Origin: Natrinema altunense
Lineage (GTDB): Archaea; Halobacteriota; Halobacteria; Halobacteriales; Natrialbaceae
Direction: 5' to 3'
DNA length: 64,000 nt
Assembly (NCBI RefSeq): GCF_000731985.1
Contig: NZ_JNCS01000009.1
Span: forward strand, 80,494-144,493
How positions within the stretch are numbered: the stretch's first letter is position 1; every line of letters starts with the position of its first letter. A program made the translations under genes and the position numbers. The notes under the pieces are model-generated. The model saw nothing but the letters and a program-made list of their open reading frames with translations, did not search any database and was not told where the DNA came from. Shown piece after piece: positions 8,494-15,534 of this stretch.

Positions 8494-9909
8494 TCAGTCG
8501 TCCCGCCCGAGAATACCGCGCTCGGCCATCTTGCGGGGATCGAGGACTTCGTCTGCCTCCTCCTCGTCGAGATAGCCCTTCTCGAGGACGACCTCGCGGA
8601 CGGTCTTGTCCTCCTTGAGCGCGGTCTTTGCGACCTCGCTGGCCTTGTCGTAGCCGATGTGGACGTTCAGCGAGGTGGCCATCGCCATCGACTGCTCGAC
8701 GCGCTCCTCGCAGTACTCCGCGTTGGCCTCGAGCTCGCGGACGAACCGCTCGGCGAAGACCTGACTCGCGTTCGAGATCAGTTCGGCCGACTCGAGGAAG
8801 TTGTGCGCGAGCACGGGCTTGTAGAGGTTGAGGTCGATCTGGCCCTCGGCCGCGCCGGCGGAGACGGCGGCGTCGTTGCCGACGACCTGCTTGTGGACCT
8901 GGTTGACCGCCTCGGCGACGACCGGGTTGATCTTGCCGGGCATGATCGAGGAGCCGGGCTGGTTCTCGGGCTGTTCGACCTCGCCGAGGCCGTTGCGCGG
9001 CCCGGACGCGAGCAGCCGGAGGTCGTTTGCGATCTTGTTCAGCGAGCCCGCCACCGTACGGAGCGCGCCATGGGCCTCGCTCATCGCGTCGTGGGCGGCC
9101 TGGGCCTCGAAGTGGTTGTCTGCCTCGCGGAACTGGACGCCGGTCTCCTTCGTGATGTACTCGGCGGCGCGGCCGGGGAACTCCTCGTGGGTGTTCAGCC
9201 CCGTTCCGGTCGCGGTCCCGCCGAGCGCGAGTTCGCCGAGATGGTCACGCACCTGGTCGACGCGGGCCAGGCCCTTCTCGACCTGCGTGCGGTAGCCGCC
9301 AAACTCCTGGCCCAGCGTGACCGGCGTCGCGTCCTGTAGGTGCGTGCGGCCGGTCTTGATCACGTCGTCGAACTCCTCCTCTTTTGCCTCGAGCGCTTCG
9401 CGGAGCGTGTCGAGCGCCGGAATGACGTCTTTCTCCACCGCCTCGAGCGAGGCGACGTGCATCGCGGTCGGGATGACGTCGTTGCTCGACTGGCCGTAGT
9501 TGACGTGGTCGTTGGGATGGACGACGCGGTCGCCGATCTCCGCGCCCATGAGTTCGGCGGCGCGGTTGGCGATGACCTCGTTGGCGTTCATGTTCGAGGA
9601 CGTGCCCGACCCGGTCTGGAAGACGTCGACGGGGAACTGGTCGTCGTGCTCGCCGGCGATGACCTCGTCGGCGGCCTCGATGATCGCTTCGGCGACGTCG
9701 TCGTCGACGAGTCCGAGGTCGCGGTTGGCCTGCGCGGCGGCCTTCTTGACGACGCCCAGCCCGCGGACGAACCGCCGGCTGAACGTGATCCCCGAGATTG
9801 GGAAGTTCTGAATCGCGCGTTGGGTCTGTGCGCCCCAGTAGGCGTCGGCCGGGACCTGCATCTCGCCGAGGCTGTCCTCCTCGAGTCGGTAATCGTCTCC
9901 GTCTGCCAT
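8494..9909 (-). CDS. fumC: Fumarate hydratase class II
   Basis: 471 residues, the normal length for class II fumarase, which interconverts fumarate and malate in the TCA cycle without an Fe-S cluster. Signature segments are intact: TGSGTSSNMNAN (99-110), the HPNDHVNYGQSSND region (131-144), GRTHLQDA (187-194) and the mobile SS-loop GSSIMPGKINP (319-329). The ATG at 9909 matches family starts (MADGDDYRLEEDSLGEM). Only 20 bases separate it from a 64-bp copy of the 3' end of the PH-domain gene, which suggests fumC once directly followed that gene and was later separated from it by inserted DNA. Confidence 0.95.
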   Translation of the reverse strand: MADGDDYRLEEDSLGEMQVPADAYWGAQTQRAIQNFPISGITFSRRFVRGLGVVKKAAAQANRDLGLVDDDVAEAIIEAADEVIAGEHDDQFPVDVFQTGSGTSSNMNANEVIANRAAELMGAEIGDRVVHPNDHVNYGQSSNDVIPTAMHVASLEAVEKDVIPALDTLREALEAKEEEFDDVIKTGRTHLQDATPVTLGQEFGGYRTQVEKGLARVDQVRDHLGELALGGTATGTGLNTHEEFPGRAAEYITKETGVQFREADNHFEAQAAHDAMSEAHGALRTVAGSLNKIANDLRLLASGPRNGLGEVEQPENQPGSSIMPGKINPVVAEAVNQVHKQVVGNDAAVSAGAAEGQIDLNLYKPVLAHNFLESAELISNASQVFAERFVRELEANAEYCEERVEQSMAMATSLNVHIGYDKASEVAKTALKEDKTVREVVLEKGYLDEEEADEVLDPRKMAERGILGRDD

Positions 9910-9928
9910 ACGCGGAGCCTCGGGGCCG

Positions 9929-9992
9929 GTCACGTAAAATCCACCGAAAGCCCGATATCGTCCGTGCGAGCGCGGTCGCGCAGCGTCGACTG
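9929..9992. repeat. 64-bp direct repeat, copy A (duplicated 3' end of the YdbT-like gene)
   Basis: These 64 bases match 10606-10669 with a single mismatch (T at 9986 versus C). The copy at 10606 contains the last codons and stop of the YdbT-like gene; this copy is non-coding debris just upstream of fumC. The two copies bound a 613-base AT-rich segment, as expected of an element that integrated at the gene's 3' end and regenerated it, or of a duplicative insertion. Confidence 0.9.
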
Positions 9993-10605
9993 GCAGACTC
10001 AAGTCAAAGTCGCTGGTCCCAGCCACAGATCCTACTGTTTCAGCAACAATGATTCACACACTGATTTTGATTTTCTACAGATTTCCGGAGATGATCGTAT
10101 GAAGTACTCGAAACCCACCTATTGACACAACTAGCGCTAAAAAGGCAAGGAGACGATATTCATTGAACCAAATAATCCCGATCAATAATGATGCTAGAGA
10201 AAGGACTGCGACCATCGCTGTGGTGAACACAACGGACTGTGCAATCGGTTCGTATGTTGTTGCCAATACGTACACGAACGCGAAACATCCGGCCGCTAAT
10301 AGCACAGCATTCGTGTTTTGTTCAACCAAATAATACAATAATGTCCCAAGAATTATTGCACCGAACCCACGATCGGCTTGTATTTGTTCTAAACCCATAT
10401 TATAATAATTTGATTAAAATTACATAATATTTTCTAGATATGGCCAGAATCACCTACGTAGATACGCCCTCTGAATGGGCCGGCTCATTGGAGGTTCGAA
10501 AGCCATCCTGTGGTCTTCCGTCGCAGTAACGACTGGTACTCTCGCTTAGTCACTTCGAGGCAATTCCTATCAATCCTGGCTATAATCTGCGGGGAATCGG
10601 TTTGA
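9993..10605. mobile_element. AT-rich inserted segment flanked by 64-bp direct repeats
   Basis: This 613-base segment is compositionally foreign to the region and separates fumC from the PH operon that apparently once preceded it. It holds one small membrane-protein gene and no recognisable integrase or transposase. Bases 10480-10605 contain a leftward open frame ending in LLRRKTTGWLSNLQ that I could not assign; it may be the tail of a degraded gene. Confidence 0.55.
10075..10398 (-). CDS. Small AT-rich membrane protein inside the repeat-bounded insertion
   Basis: 107 residues with three to four hydrophobic helices (about 12-25, 30-47, 56-78 and 84-100) and very little acidic charge. No family is recognised. 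GC content and codon use are far below those of the neighbours, and the TA-rich block 10397-10437 immediately upstream would serve as its promoter. It lies wholly between the two 64-bp repeats, so it looks like cargo acquired by transfer. It could be an immunity or small transporter-like protein, but nothing in the sequence decides this. Confidence 0.5.
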   Translation of the reverse strand: MGLEQIQADRGFGAIILGTLLYYLVEQNTNAVLLAAGCFAFVYVLATTYEPIAQSVVFTTAMVAVLSLASLLIGIIWFNEYRLLAFLALVVSIGGFRVLHTIISGNL

Positions 10606-10669
10606 GTCACGTAAAATCCACCGAAAGCCCGATATCGTCCGTGCGAGCGCGGTCGCGCAGCGCCGACTG
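10606..10669. repeat. 64-bp direct repeat, copy B (within the 3' end of the YdbT-like gene)
   Basis: Partner of 9929-9992 with one mismatch. It covers the last 20 codons and stop codon of the leftward YdbT-like gene, so whatever created the repeat left this gene's reading frame complete. Confidence 0.9.
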
Positions 10670-12211
10670 AAGCCGTTCTCGGCTCGTGCCGTGGATCTCG
10701 CGGGCCGTCTCGAGGTCGATGTCGTAGATCGTCGGCGTTCCCCAGACGAAGGTCCGCGAACTGGCGGTGTCGACGGTCAGCGACGCCAGTTCGAGCCGCC
10801 GCTGGAAGACGGATCGTCGCGTCGCGACCGTTTGGATCCGGTAGTAGGGAATTACGGTCGTCCGGCGCTTCCAGAAGCCGGTCCGGATCACGAGGTGATC
10901 GGCTCCAACGACGTAGCCCAGGTTGGCGTACCGCAGGTGTGCCGCGGGCGGCACTGCGACGAAGACGACCGCCGCGAGATACCAGCGCTCGAGGGCCGAG
11001 ACCTGCGCAAGTCCGAACGCGGCGACGACGACGACGGCCGCGAGCAGAGCGTAGCGGACGAAGTACCGTCGACGCGCCAGCGGCGGCGGGCTTTGGAATC
11101 CCGACGGCTCGGCACCGGTGAGGTTCTCCGCGAAGCGATGGACGCGATCGCGTCGAGCCATCGGAACCGTCGCCTGGCTGCCGTCGCCGCTGTCGGGTCC
11201 GTAACCCGCCGTCTCGACCCAGAGGCCGGCGTAGCCGAGCAACCGCTGGAGCGGGTTCTCGGCGATCGTGACCGACTGGACCTTGTCCGCGGGGATGGAG
11301 CCGCTGTATCGCTGAATCAGTCCGCGCTCGTAGACGAAGTCGTCGCCCGCGCGTCCGAGACGGAACCCGTAGTAGTTCGCGACCGTATAGATCGCGCTCG
11401 AGACGTACGTGAAAACCGACCACTGGACGAGCGACACGGCGATCAACACGAGCACCGGGCCGATCGACACCCCCTCGAGCGTCGCCGGGCCGCCGAAGGG
11501 ACGCGCGGCGTCGAACACGAATGCGGGCACGAGGCCCGACCCCGAATCGGAGCCGGTCAGGAACAATACTAGTACGAGCGGGAAGATCGCCGCCCCCCAC
11601 CGAAACGACGAGAGGGCGTAGAGCAGCAGTTCCTCGGCCTCGAGTTCGAACAACTGGGTCGGCGTGGCCCCGTCTCCCGGTCGGTCGCGACGGGTGGATT
11701 CGGAAGGGGAAGCCGACTCGTCGGCGGATCCCGGACGGTCGGCGTCGGGTTCGGCGGTCGACTCCGCTGTCGCAGCCGTCAGCCGGCGAATCTCCGATCG
11801 AATCCGTTCGGCTTCCTCCTCGCTGACGAAGTGGAGCGTCGCCTCGGTGTCGCCGCCGCCGGCGGTCTCGATCGAGACGATGGCGACACCGAGCACCCGC
11901 TGGAGGAGCCCCTGCGAGACGTCGACGTTCTGAATCCGCCGGTAGGGAATCTCCCGGGATCGTCGGGAGAACACCCCCGACGAGACATCGACGGTATCGG
12001 CCGTCACTGCGTAGCCAAATCGGTAGTAGTGGGCGATGCCGTACCCCGCGCCGGCGACGAAGCCGATCGGGGCCAACCAGAACACCCAACCGATAGCGAC
12101 GAAATCGACGACGCTCGCCGCGACCATGACGAAGAAAAACGGCATGGAGAATCCGGTGACGCCGCGCTGGAGGGCCAGCATCGCTCCGCTCAGTGGGTGT
12201 AAGCGCTTCAT
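10607..12211 (-). CDS. Multi-PH-domain membrane protein (YdbT-like), copy 2
   Basis: 534 residues, the same architecture as the protein at 2878-4461: hydrophobic pairs near 20-55, 190-260 and 385-425 separated by three bPH_2 domains (SREIPYRRIQNVDVSQ, LIQRYSGSIPADKVQSVTI, FWKRRTTVIPYYRIQTV). A Ser/Thr/Asp-rich linker follows the first domain. The ATG at 12211 (MKRLHPLSGAM) sits one base from the stop of the upstream partner gene. Its last 64 bases are duplicated upstream of fumC, so the operon probably once continued into fumC. Function is unknown; the family is a membrane partner of YdbS-like proteins. Confidence 0.85.
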   Translation of the reverse strand: MKRLHPLSGAMLALQRGVTGFSMPFFFVMVAASVVDFVAIGWVFWLAPIGFVAGAGYGIAHYYRFGYAVTADTVDVSSGVFSRRSREIPYRRIQNVDVSQGLLQRVLGVAIVSIETAGGGDTEATLHFVSEEEAERIRSEIRRLTAATAESTAEPDADRPGSADESASPSESTRRDRPGDGATPTQLFELEAEELLLYALSSFRWGAAIFPLVLVLFLTGSDSGSGLVPAFVFDAARPFGGPATLEGVSIGPVLVLIAVSLVQWSVFTYVSSAIYTVANYYGFRLGRAGDDFVYERGLIQRYSGSIPADKVQSVTIAENPLQRLLGYAGLWVETAGYGPDSGDGSQATVPMARRDRVHRFAENLTGAEPSGFQSPPPLARRRYFVRYALLAAVVVVAAFGLAQVSALERWYLAAVVFVAVPPAAHLRYANLGYVVGADHLVIRTGFWKRRTTVIPYYRIQTVATRRSVFQRRLELASLTVDTASSRTFVWGTPTIYDIDLETAREIHGTSRERLQSALRDRARTDDIGLSVDFT

Positions 12212-12212
12212 G

Positions 12213-12674
12213 TTAGACGGCGTCCTCGGCCTCGCTCTCGACCGCCAGTTCACGGAGGGTTTCCTGAAGGCTCCGGGCTCGATCCGGCGTCAGTCCCGGA
12301 ATCCGAACGTCGGCGTTCCGGGAGCCGGCCGTGTAGACCACGACGCTCGAGAGTCCGAGGACGCGCTCGATCGGCCCGAACTGCGTGTCGACGTGCTGGA
12401 CGCGGACGAACGGGACCGCGGTCTCGACGAAGGTGACGACGCCCCGCTCGAGGTAGAGGGCGTCGTCCTGGAGTTCGAACCGCCAGACCTGATAGAGGCG
12501 AACGGCGTAGGCGACGACGAGGACGAGCGCGAGCGCGACGACGACCCCGATCGCGACCGTGGGGACGGTGAGCTGCCACTGGTCGAGGACGACCAGTGCG
12601 ACGGCGAGGACGACCGCCGCGAGCGCGCCGCGAGCGATCCAGAGCAACCGGATGCGGGGATGAAGCGACTCCAT
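12213..12674 (-). CDS. Single PH-domain membrane protein (YdbS-like), copy 2
   Basis: 153 residues: two membrane helices followed by one bPH_2 domain with VWRFELQDDALYLERGVV and AVPFVRVQHVDTQFGPIER, ending EDAV like its paralogue at 4458-4946. ATG at 12674 (MESLHPRIRLLW) was preferred to a GTG two codons upstream, by analogy with the paralogue. It is followed after one base by the YdbT-like gene. Confidence 0.85.
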   Translation of the reverse strand: MESLHPRIRLLWIARGALAAVVLAVALVVLDQWQLTVPTVAIGVVVALALVLVVAYAVRLYQVWRFELQDDALYLERGVVTFVETAVPFVRVQHVDTQFGPIERVLGLSSVVVYTAGSRNADVRIPGLTPDRARSLQETLRELAVESEAEDAV

Positions 12675-12788
12675 ACCCACATCATGTCAATCCCAGTGGA
12701 TAAAGCTACGGTTCAGAGCGGTCGGGCGGCGTCGTGATCGAAGCCGCCGACGAGAGCCGTCTCGAGGACGGCGCGAAACCGGTCCGCA

Positions 12789-13046
12789 CTACTGCTCGTC
12801 GAGGTCGGCGTACTCCTCGGGCGTGTACGTCGAGAGTTCCAGGGCGTGGATGTCGGTCGTCATGTGATCGCCGAGCGCGTCGTAGACCCGTTCGTGTTGT
12901 TGGACGAGCGAGAGCCCATCGAAGACCGGCGAGACGACCGTCGCAGCGAGGTGGTCATCGTCGTGTTCGTCGCGTGCGTGCGTGACCGTCGCCTCGCTGT
13001 CCTCGAGATTCGATTCGATGACGTCCTCGACGGCTGCTGGTTCCAT
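12789..13046 (-). CDS. BolA family protein
   Basis: 85 residues. The compact alpha-beta fold of BolA is recognisable: an N-terminal helix (MEPAAVEDVIESNLED), the HLAATVVSPVFDGLSLVQQH core, and a helix ending in DIHALELSTYTPEEY with the conserved invariant His in HALEL. BolA proteins partner monothiol glutaredoxins and help handle Fe-S clusters; this agrees with the NifU-type gene 180 bases upstream on the same strand. ATG at 13046 gives the usual family length. Confidence 0.85.
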   Translation of the reverse strand: MEPAAVEDVIESNLEDSEATVTHARDEHDDDHLAATVVSPVFDGLSLVQQHERVYDALGDHMTTDIHALELSTYTPEEYADLDEQ

Positions 13047-13227
13047 ACGAAGGGCATGCATCGCTCGTGGCAAAAGTACCGCGGTCGCGGCCAACTGCCG
13101 ACGGGTCCGTAGTAAGTGTTGTGCGACGGGGAATGCCGCCAATTCGCCGCGATCGGACCCTTCGTTGCGGGTCCCGTCCGGCCCGGGAACGGCTCGAGTG
13201 CTGGAACCGAGACCGTGAGTCGGGGTG

Positions 13228-13554
13228 TCAGAACGGGGTGTCGGGCGGTACGTTGCGACCCGAGGAACTCTCGTCGGCGAGCCCCTCGAGACCGGTACTG
13301 ACCGACACGTGGTCGATCGCGTCGATTTCGGACGGGAGACGCCGACGAATCGCCTGCGTCGTCATCGGGCTGACGCCACAGCCGCTGCAGGCACCGCTCA
13401 GGTTGATCGAGACGTGGCGCTCGTCCAGGTCGACCGCGGTGATCGACGAGTCGCCGCCGTGCATCTCGATCTGGGGGAAGTTCCGTCGGAGGAACAGCGA
13501 CACTTCGTCGCGGACCGCGTCCTCGGGGGACTGCTCCGTGTCGGACTCGCTCAT
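13228..13554 (-). CDS. NifU C-terminal-domain protein (Fe-S scaffold/carrier)
   Basis: 108 residues. A single NifU C-terminal (Nfu) domain with the cluster-ligating CSGC motif in LSGACSGCGVSPMTTQAIRR and the preceding strand region IEMHGGDSSITAVDLDERHV. Nfu proteins carry Fe-S clusters to target enzymes. It is a stand-alone domain, as is typical of archaea. The BolA gene lies downstream on the same strand, forming a small Fe-S handling cluster. Confidence 0.9.
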   Translation of the reverse strand: MSESDTEQSPEDAVRDEVSLFLRRNFPQIEMHGGDSSITAVDLDERHVSINLSGACSGCGVSPMTTQAIRRRLPSEIDAIDHVSVSTGLEGLADESSSGRNVPPDTPF

Positions 13555-13685
13555 GGGTAAGGCCAGGTGCTGGAGCGATATATACTGTCGGGCGAACGTT
13601 CCCTCGGACGGCGGCGACGGCGCGACTGCGAGCCGTCCGACACGATGGCGGCGACTTTATGCCGACGCGAGACGCCGTCCCCGAT

Positions 13686-14210
13686 ATGTCACTGGCAGCC
13701 GAAACCCGTCGGGCGGTCGATCGGCGGCCGTTCCTCCGGACCGCCCTGCGAGCCGGCGTCGTCAACTACACCGCCGCGGCTCGCTTTCTCGCGGTCGACG
13801 GCGAGACCGACGCCATTGCGACGGCGTTGCGGCGATACGCCGACGAGTTACCGGCGTACGAGACCGAATCGCGAGCCGTTCGGGTCCGGATGGAACGCGG
13901 GATCGGCCCGCTCGAGACCACTGCCGACGGAGCCGACGTGGACGGCGAACCCGACGCCCCGCTCGTTAGCGTCGGCGGTGTGACGGTCGGCCCCTGCGGC
14001 GGTGATCGCACCGCGATCGTCGCGACGGGCGATGTCGATGCCGCCGCACTCGCCGACGTACTGGCGCGGCTTTCGGCCGACGGACTGGCAGCGACTGCGG
14101 CGGGCGTCGCCGACGGAACGATGGTGGTCACGGTCGACCGCCTCGAGGGTGCCGACGCGCTGCGGGCGGTCGAAGACACGCTCGATCGAGCGGACAGCGA
14201 AACGGTGTGA
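13686..14210 (+). CDS. Haloarchaeal hypothetical protein (DUF7523-like)
   Basis: 174 residues, acidic, soluble. The N-terminus (SLAAETRRAVDRRPFLRTALRAG, VVNYTAAARFL) looks like a helical DNA-binding or regulatory segment. The C-terminal half (GGDRTAIVATGDVDAAALAD to TMVVTVDRLEGADALRAVED) has a repeated beta-alpha-beta pattern like an ACT-type domain. I associate this with the haloarchaeal DUF7523 family but have no function for it. ATG at 13686 follows an AT-richer stretch (GACTTTATG, 13650-13658) at a plausible promoter distance. Confidence 0.65.
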   Translation: MSLAAETRRAVDRRPFLRTALRAGVVNYTAAARFLAVDGETDAIATALRRYADELPAYETESRAVRVRMERGIGPLETTADGADVDGEPDAPLVSVGGVTVGPCGGDRTAIVATGDVDAAALADVLARLSADGLAATAAGVADGTMVVTVDRLEGADALRAVEDTLDRADSETV

Positions 14211-14261
14211 AAAGCGGAGAAACGGCTTCGAACGACAGAAGAGTGATCGAGATTCCCGTGC

Positions 14262-14666
14262 TCAGTGCTCGCTGCTATCGTACGCCTCGCTGAACGCCCA
14301 TTCGCGACGGAGGAGTTCCTCGACGCCGTGCTCGAGGATGACGTCACCGAGGATCGTCGCCCTGTAGTACGTATACAACCCCTCGCTGTCCCGTTCGGTC
14401 CGGACGCGTTTTTCGATAAGGCCCACGTCCCGGAGTTCGTTGAGGTGGTAGTGGAGGGTGCTATCGTCGATCTCCATCATCGACTCGAATTCCGTGGGGG
14501 TCAGTTCGTCGGTCCGGGAGAGCCGGTAGACGATCTCGAAACGGGTCCGATTGCCGATCGCGGCCTGCATCTCGAGGTACTCCTCGAGGGAGAGCACGCT
14601 CTCCGCCGGGAGGAGGTCGTCCGGATCGTCCGGGTCGTCGGCGATCCGCGTGTGTTTCGTCCCCAT
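14262..14666 (-). CDS. Winged-helix (ArsR-like) transcriptional regulator
   Basis: 134 residues. The central segment MQAAIGNRTRFEIVYRLSRT, TPTEFESMMEIDDSTLHYHL and NELRDVGLIEKRVRTERDSE is a textbook ArsR-type winged helix with the recognition helix at DSTLHYHLNEL. Effector residues for metals are absent. It is transcribed divergently from the DUF7509-type gene. Immediately upstream of its ATG lies a 7-bp inverted repeat (14670-14688) that could be its own operator. ATG at 14666 gives the conventional length. Confidence 0.85.
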   Translation of the reverse strand: MGTKHTRIADDPDDPDDLLPAESVLSLEEYLEMQAAIGNRTRFEIVYRLSRTDELTPTEFESMMEIDDSTLHYHLNELRDVGLIEKRVRTERDSEGLYTYYRATILGDVILEHGVEELLRREWAFSEAYDSSEH

Positions 14667-14669
14667 CGT

Positions 14670-14688
14670 AGCGCGAACTACTCGCGCT
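14670..14688. promoter_or_regulatory. Inverted repeat AGCGCGA-N5-TCGCGCT, candidate operator
   Basis: A perfect 7-bp palindrome with a 5-base spacer, placed 4 bases upstream of the wHTH start and inside the divergent promoter region shared with the gene at 14765. Its position suits autoregulation or control of both genes. This is inference: no second copy was found nearby. Confidence 0.4.
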
Positions 14689-14764
14689 CGTCTCTTAGTC
14701 CTTGTCAAGCCAGCATCTGCTGAAAACACCGTTCTTTATATTATCCCGCCGAATTGGTCGGGGT

Positions 14765-15385
14765 ATGTCCCCGAATATCACGCGAGATCGTATCGCCGAC
14801 CGGCTCGGCGCGGTCACGTACGATCGGTTCCTCCTCTACCTGATGGGACCGTACAAATCCTTCAATCTGAACTACGTCCTGTCCGACGAGGAGTTACGGG
14901 ACGTGGACATCGACGCCCTTCCCGGCCCGTTCAGAACGCTCTTTCGGAACGAGGACGCGATCGACGAGGCGAAAGCGCTGCTCCGGCGGGTGCAGGGAAC
15001 GCTTCGGACCGACCCGGGCGTAAACGCGTTCCTCGCCGTCGACGTCGATATCGATACGGACGAGATCGATGCGGTGACCCAGAGTATCGAGTACGCCCGC
15101 CACGCGAACGCGACCGTCTTCGTCGTCCCCTTTCTCGGCCACAACTTCGGTGTCGGCGAGGAAGCGGGAAGCATCCTCGAGAACGTCGCGAAAACGCACG
15201 GGGACAGGATCGTCTTCGTCCACGAGGCGAACGTGACGAGCGAGATGATCCGGTCGGCACGAACCCGCTGGGACCTCCGGGTCGAAACGTACGACACGGA
15301 GGCGGACCTGATCGATACGGTGCGCCGGTTCGTCGTCACGACGATGAACCGCGAGCGGTTCGGCGACCTCGAGGCGCTCGACTGA
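14765..15385 (+). CDS. DUF7509-type protein with nucleoside-deoxyribosyltransferase/TIR-like features
   Basis: 206 residues, soluble. I recall the family as DUF7509. The reading suggests a Rossmann-like nucleotide fold: an early strand FLLYLMGPYKS (23-32) resembles the YLAGPY opening of nucleoside 2-deoxyribosyltransferases. The later block ATVFVVPFLGHNFGVGEEAG (115-134) resembles their VVAVLDG...GTxxEIGYA segment, with Glu132/Glu133 where the catalytic Glu would sit. It is divergent from a wHTH regulator and has a TATA-like TTTATATTA box at about 14735. Function is inferred only: base or NAD hydrolysis or nucleotide sensing are possibilities. Confidence 0.6.
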   Translation: MSPNITRDRIADRLGAVTYDRFLLYLMGPYKSFNLNYVLSDEELRDVDIDALPGPFRTLFRNEDAIDEAKALLRRVQGTLRTDPGVNAFLAVDVDIDTDEIDAVTQSIEYARHANATVFVVPFLGHNFGVGEEAGSILENVAKTHGDRIVFVHEANVTSEMIRSARTRWDLRVETYDTEADLIDTVRRFVVTTMNRERFGDLEALD

Positions 15386-15534
15386 CACATCGGTCGTGCT
15401 ATCGGCCCCGGCGTCGGGCACCTCGTGTCCGACCGGTCTCGGTCACGCCCGGAGCGCGCTCGTCCCGCTGACCGGCGCGTGGCACACCGGGTGTCATCAC
15501 ACCGTTTAACTTTCGTCCGGGGGAAATGCGCGTA

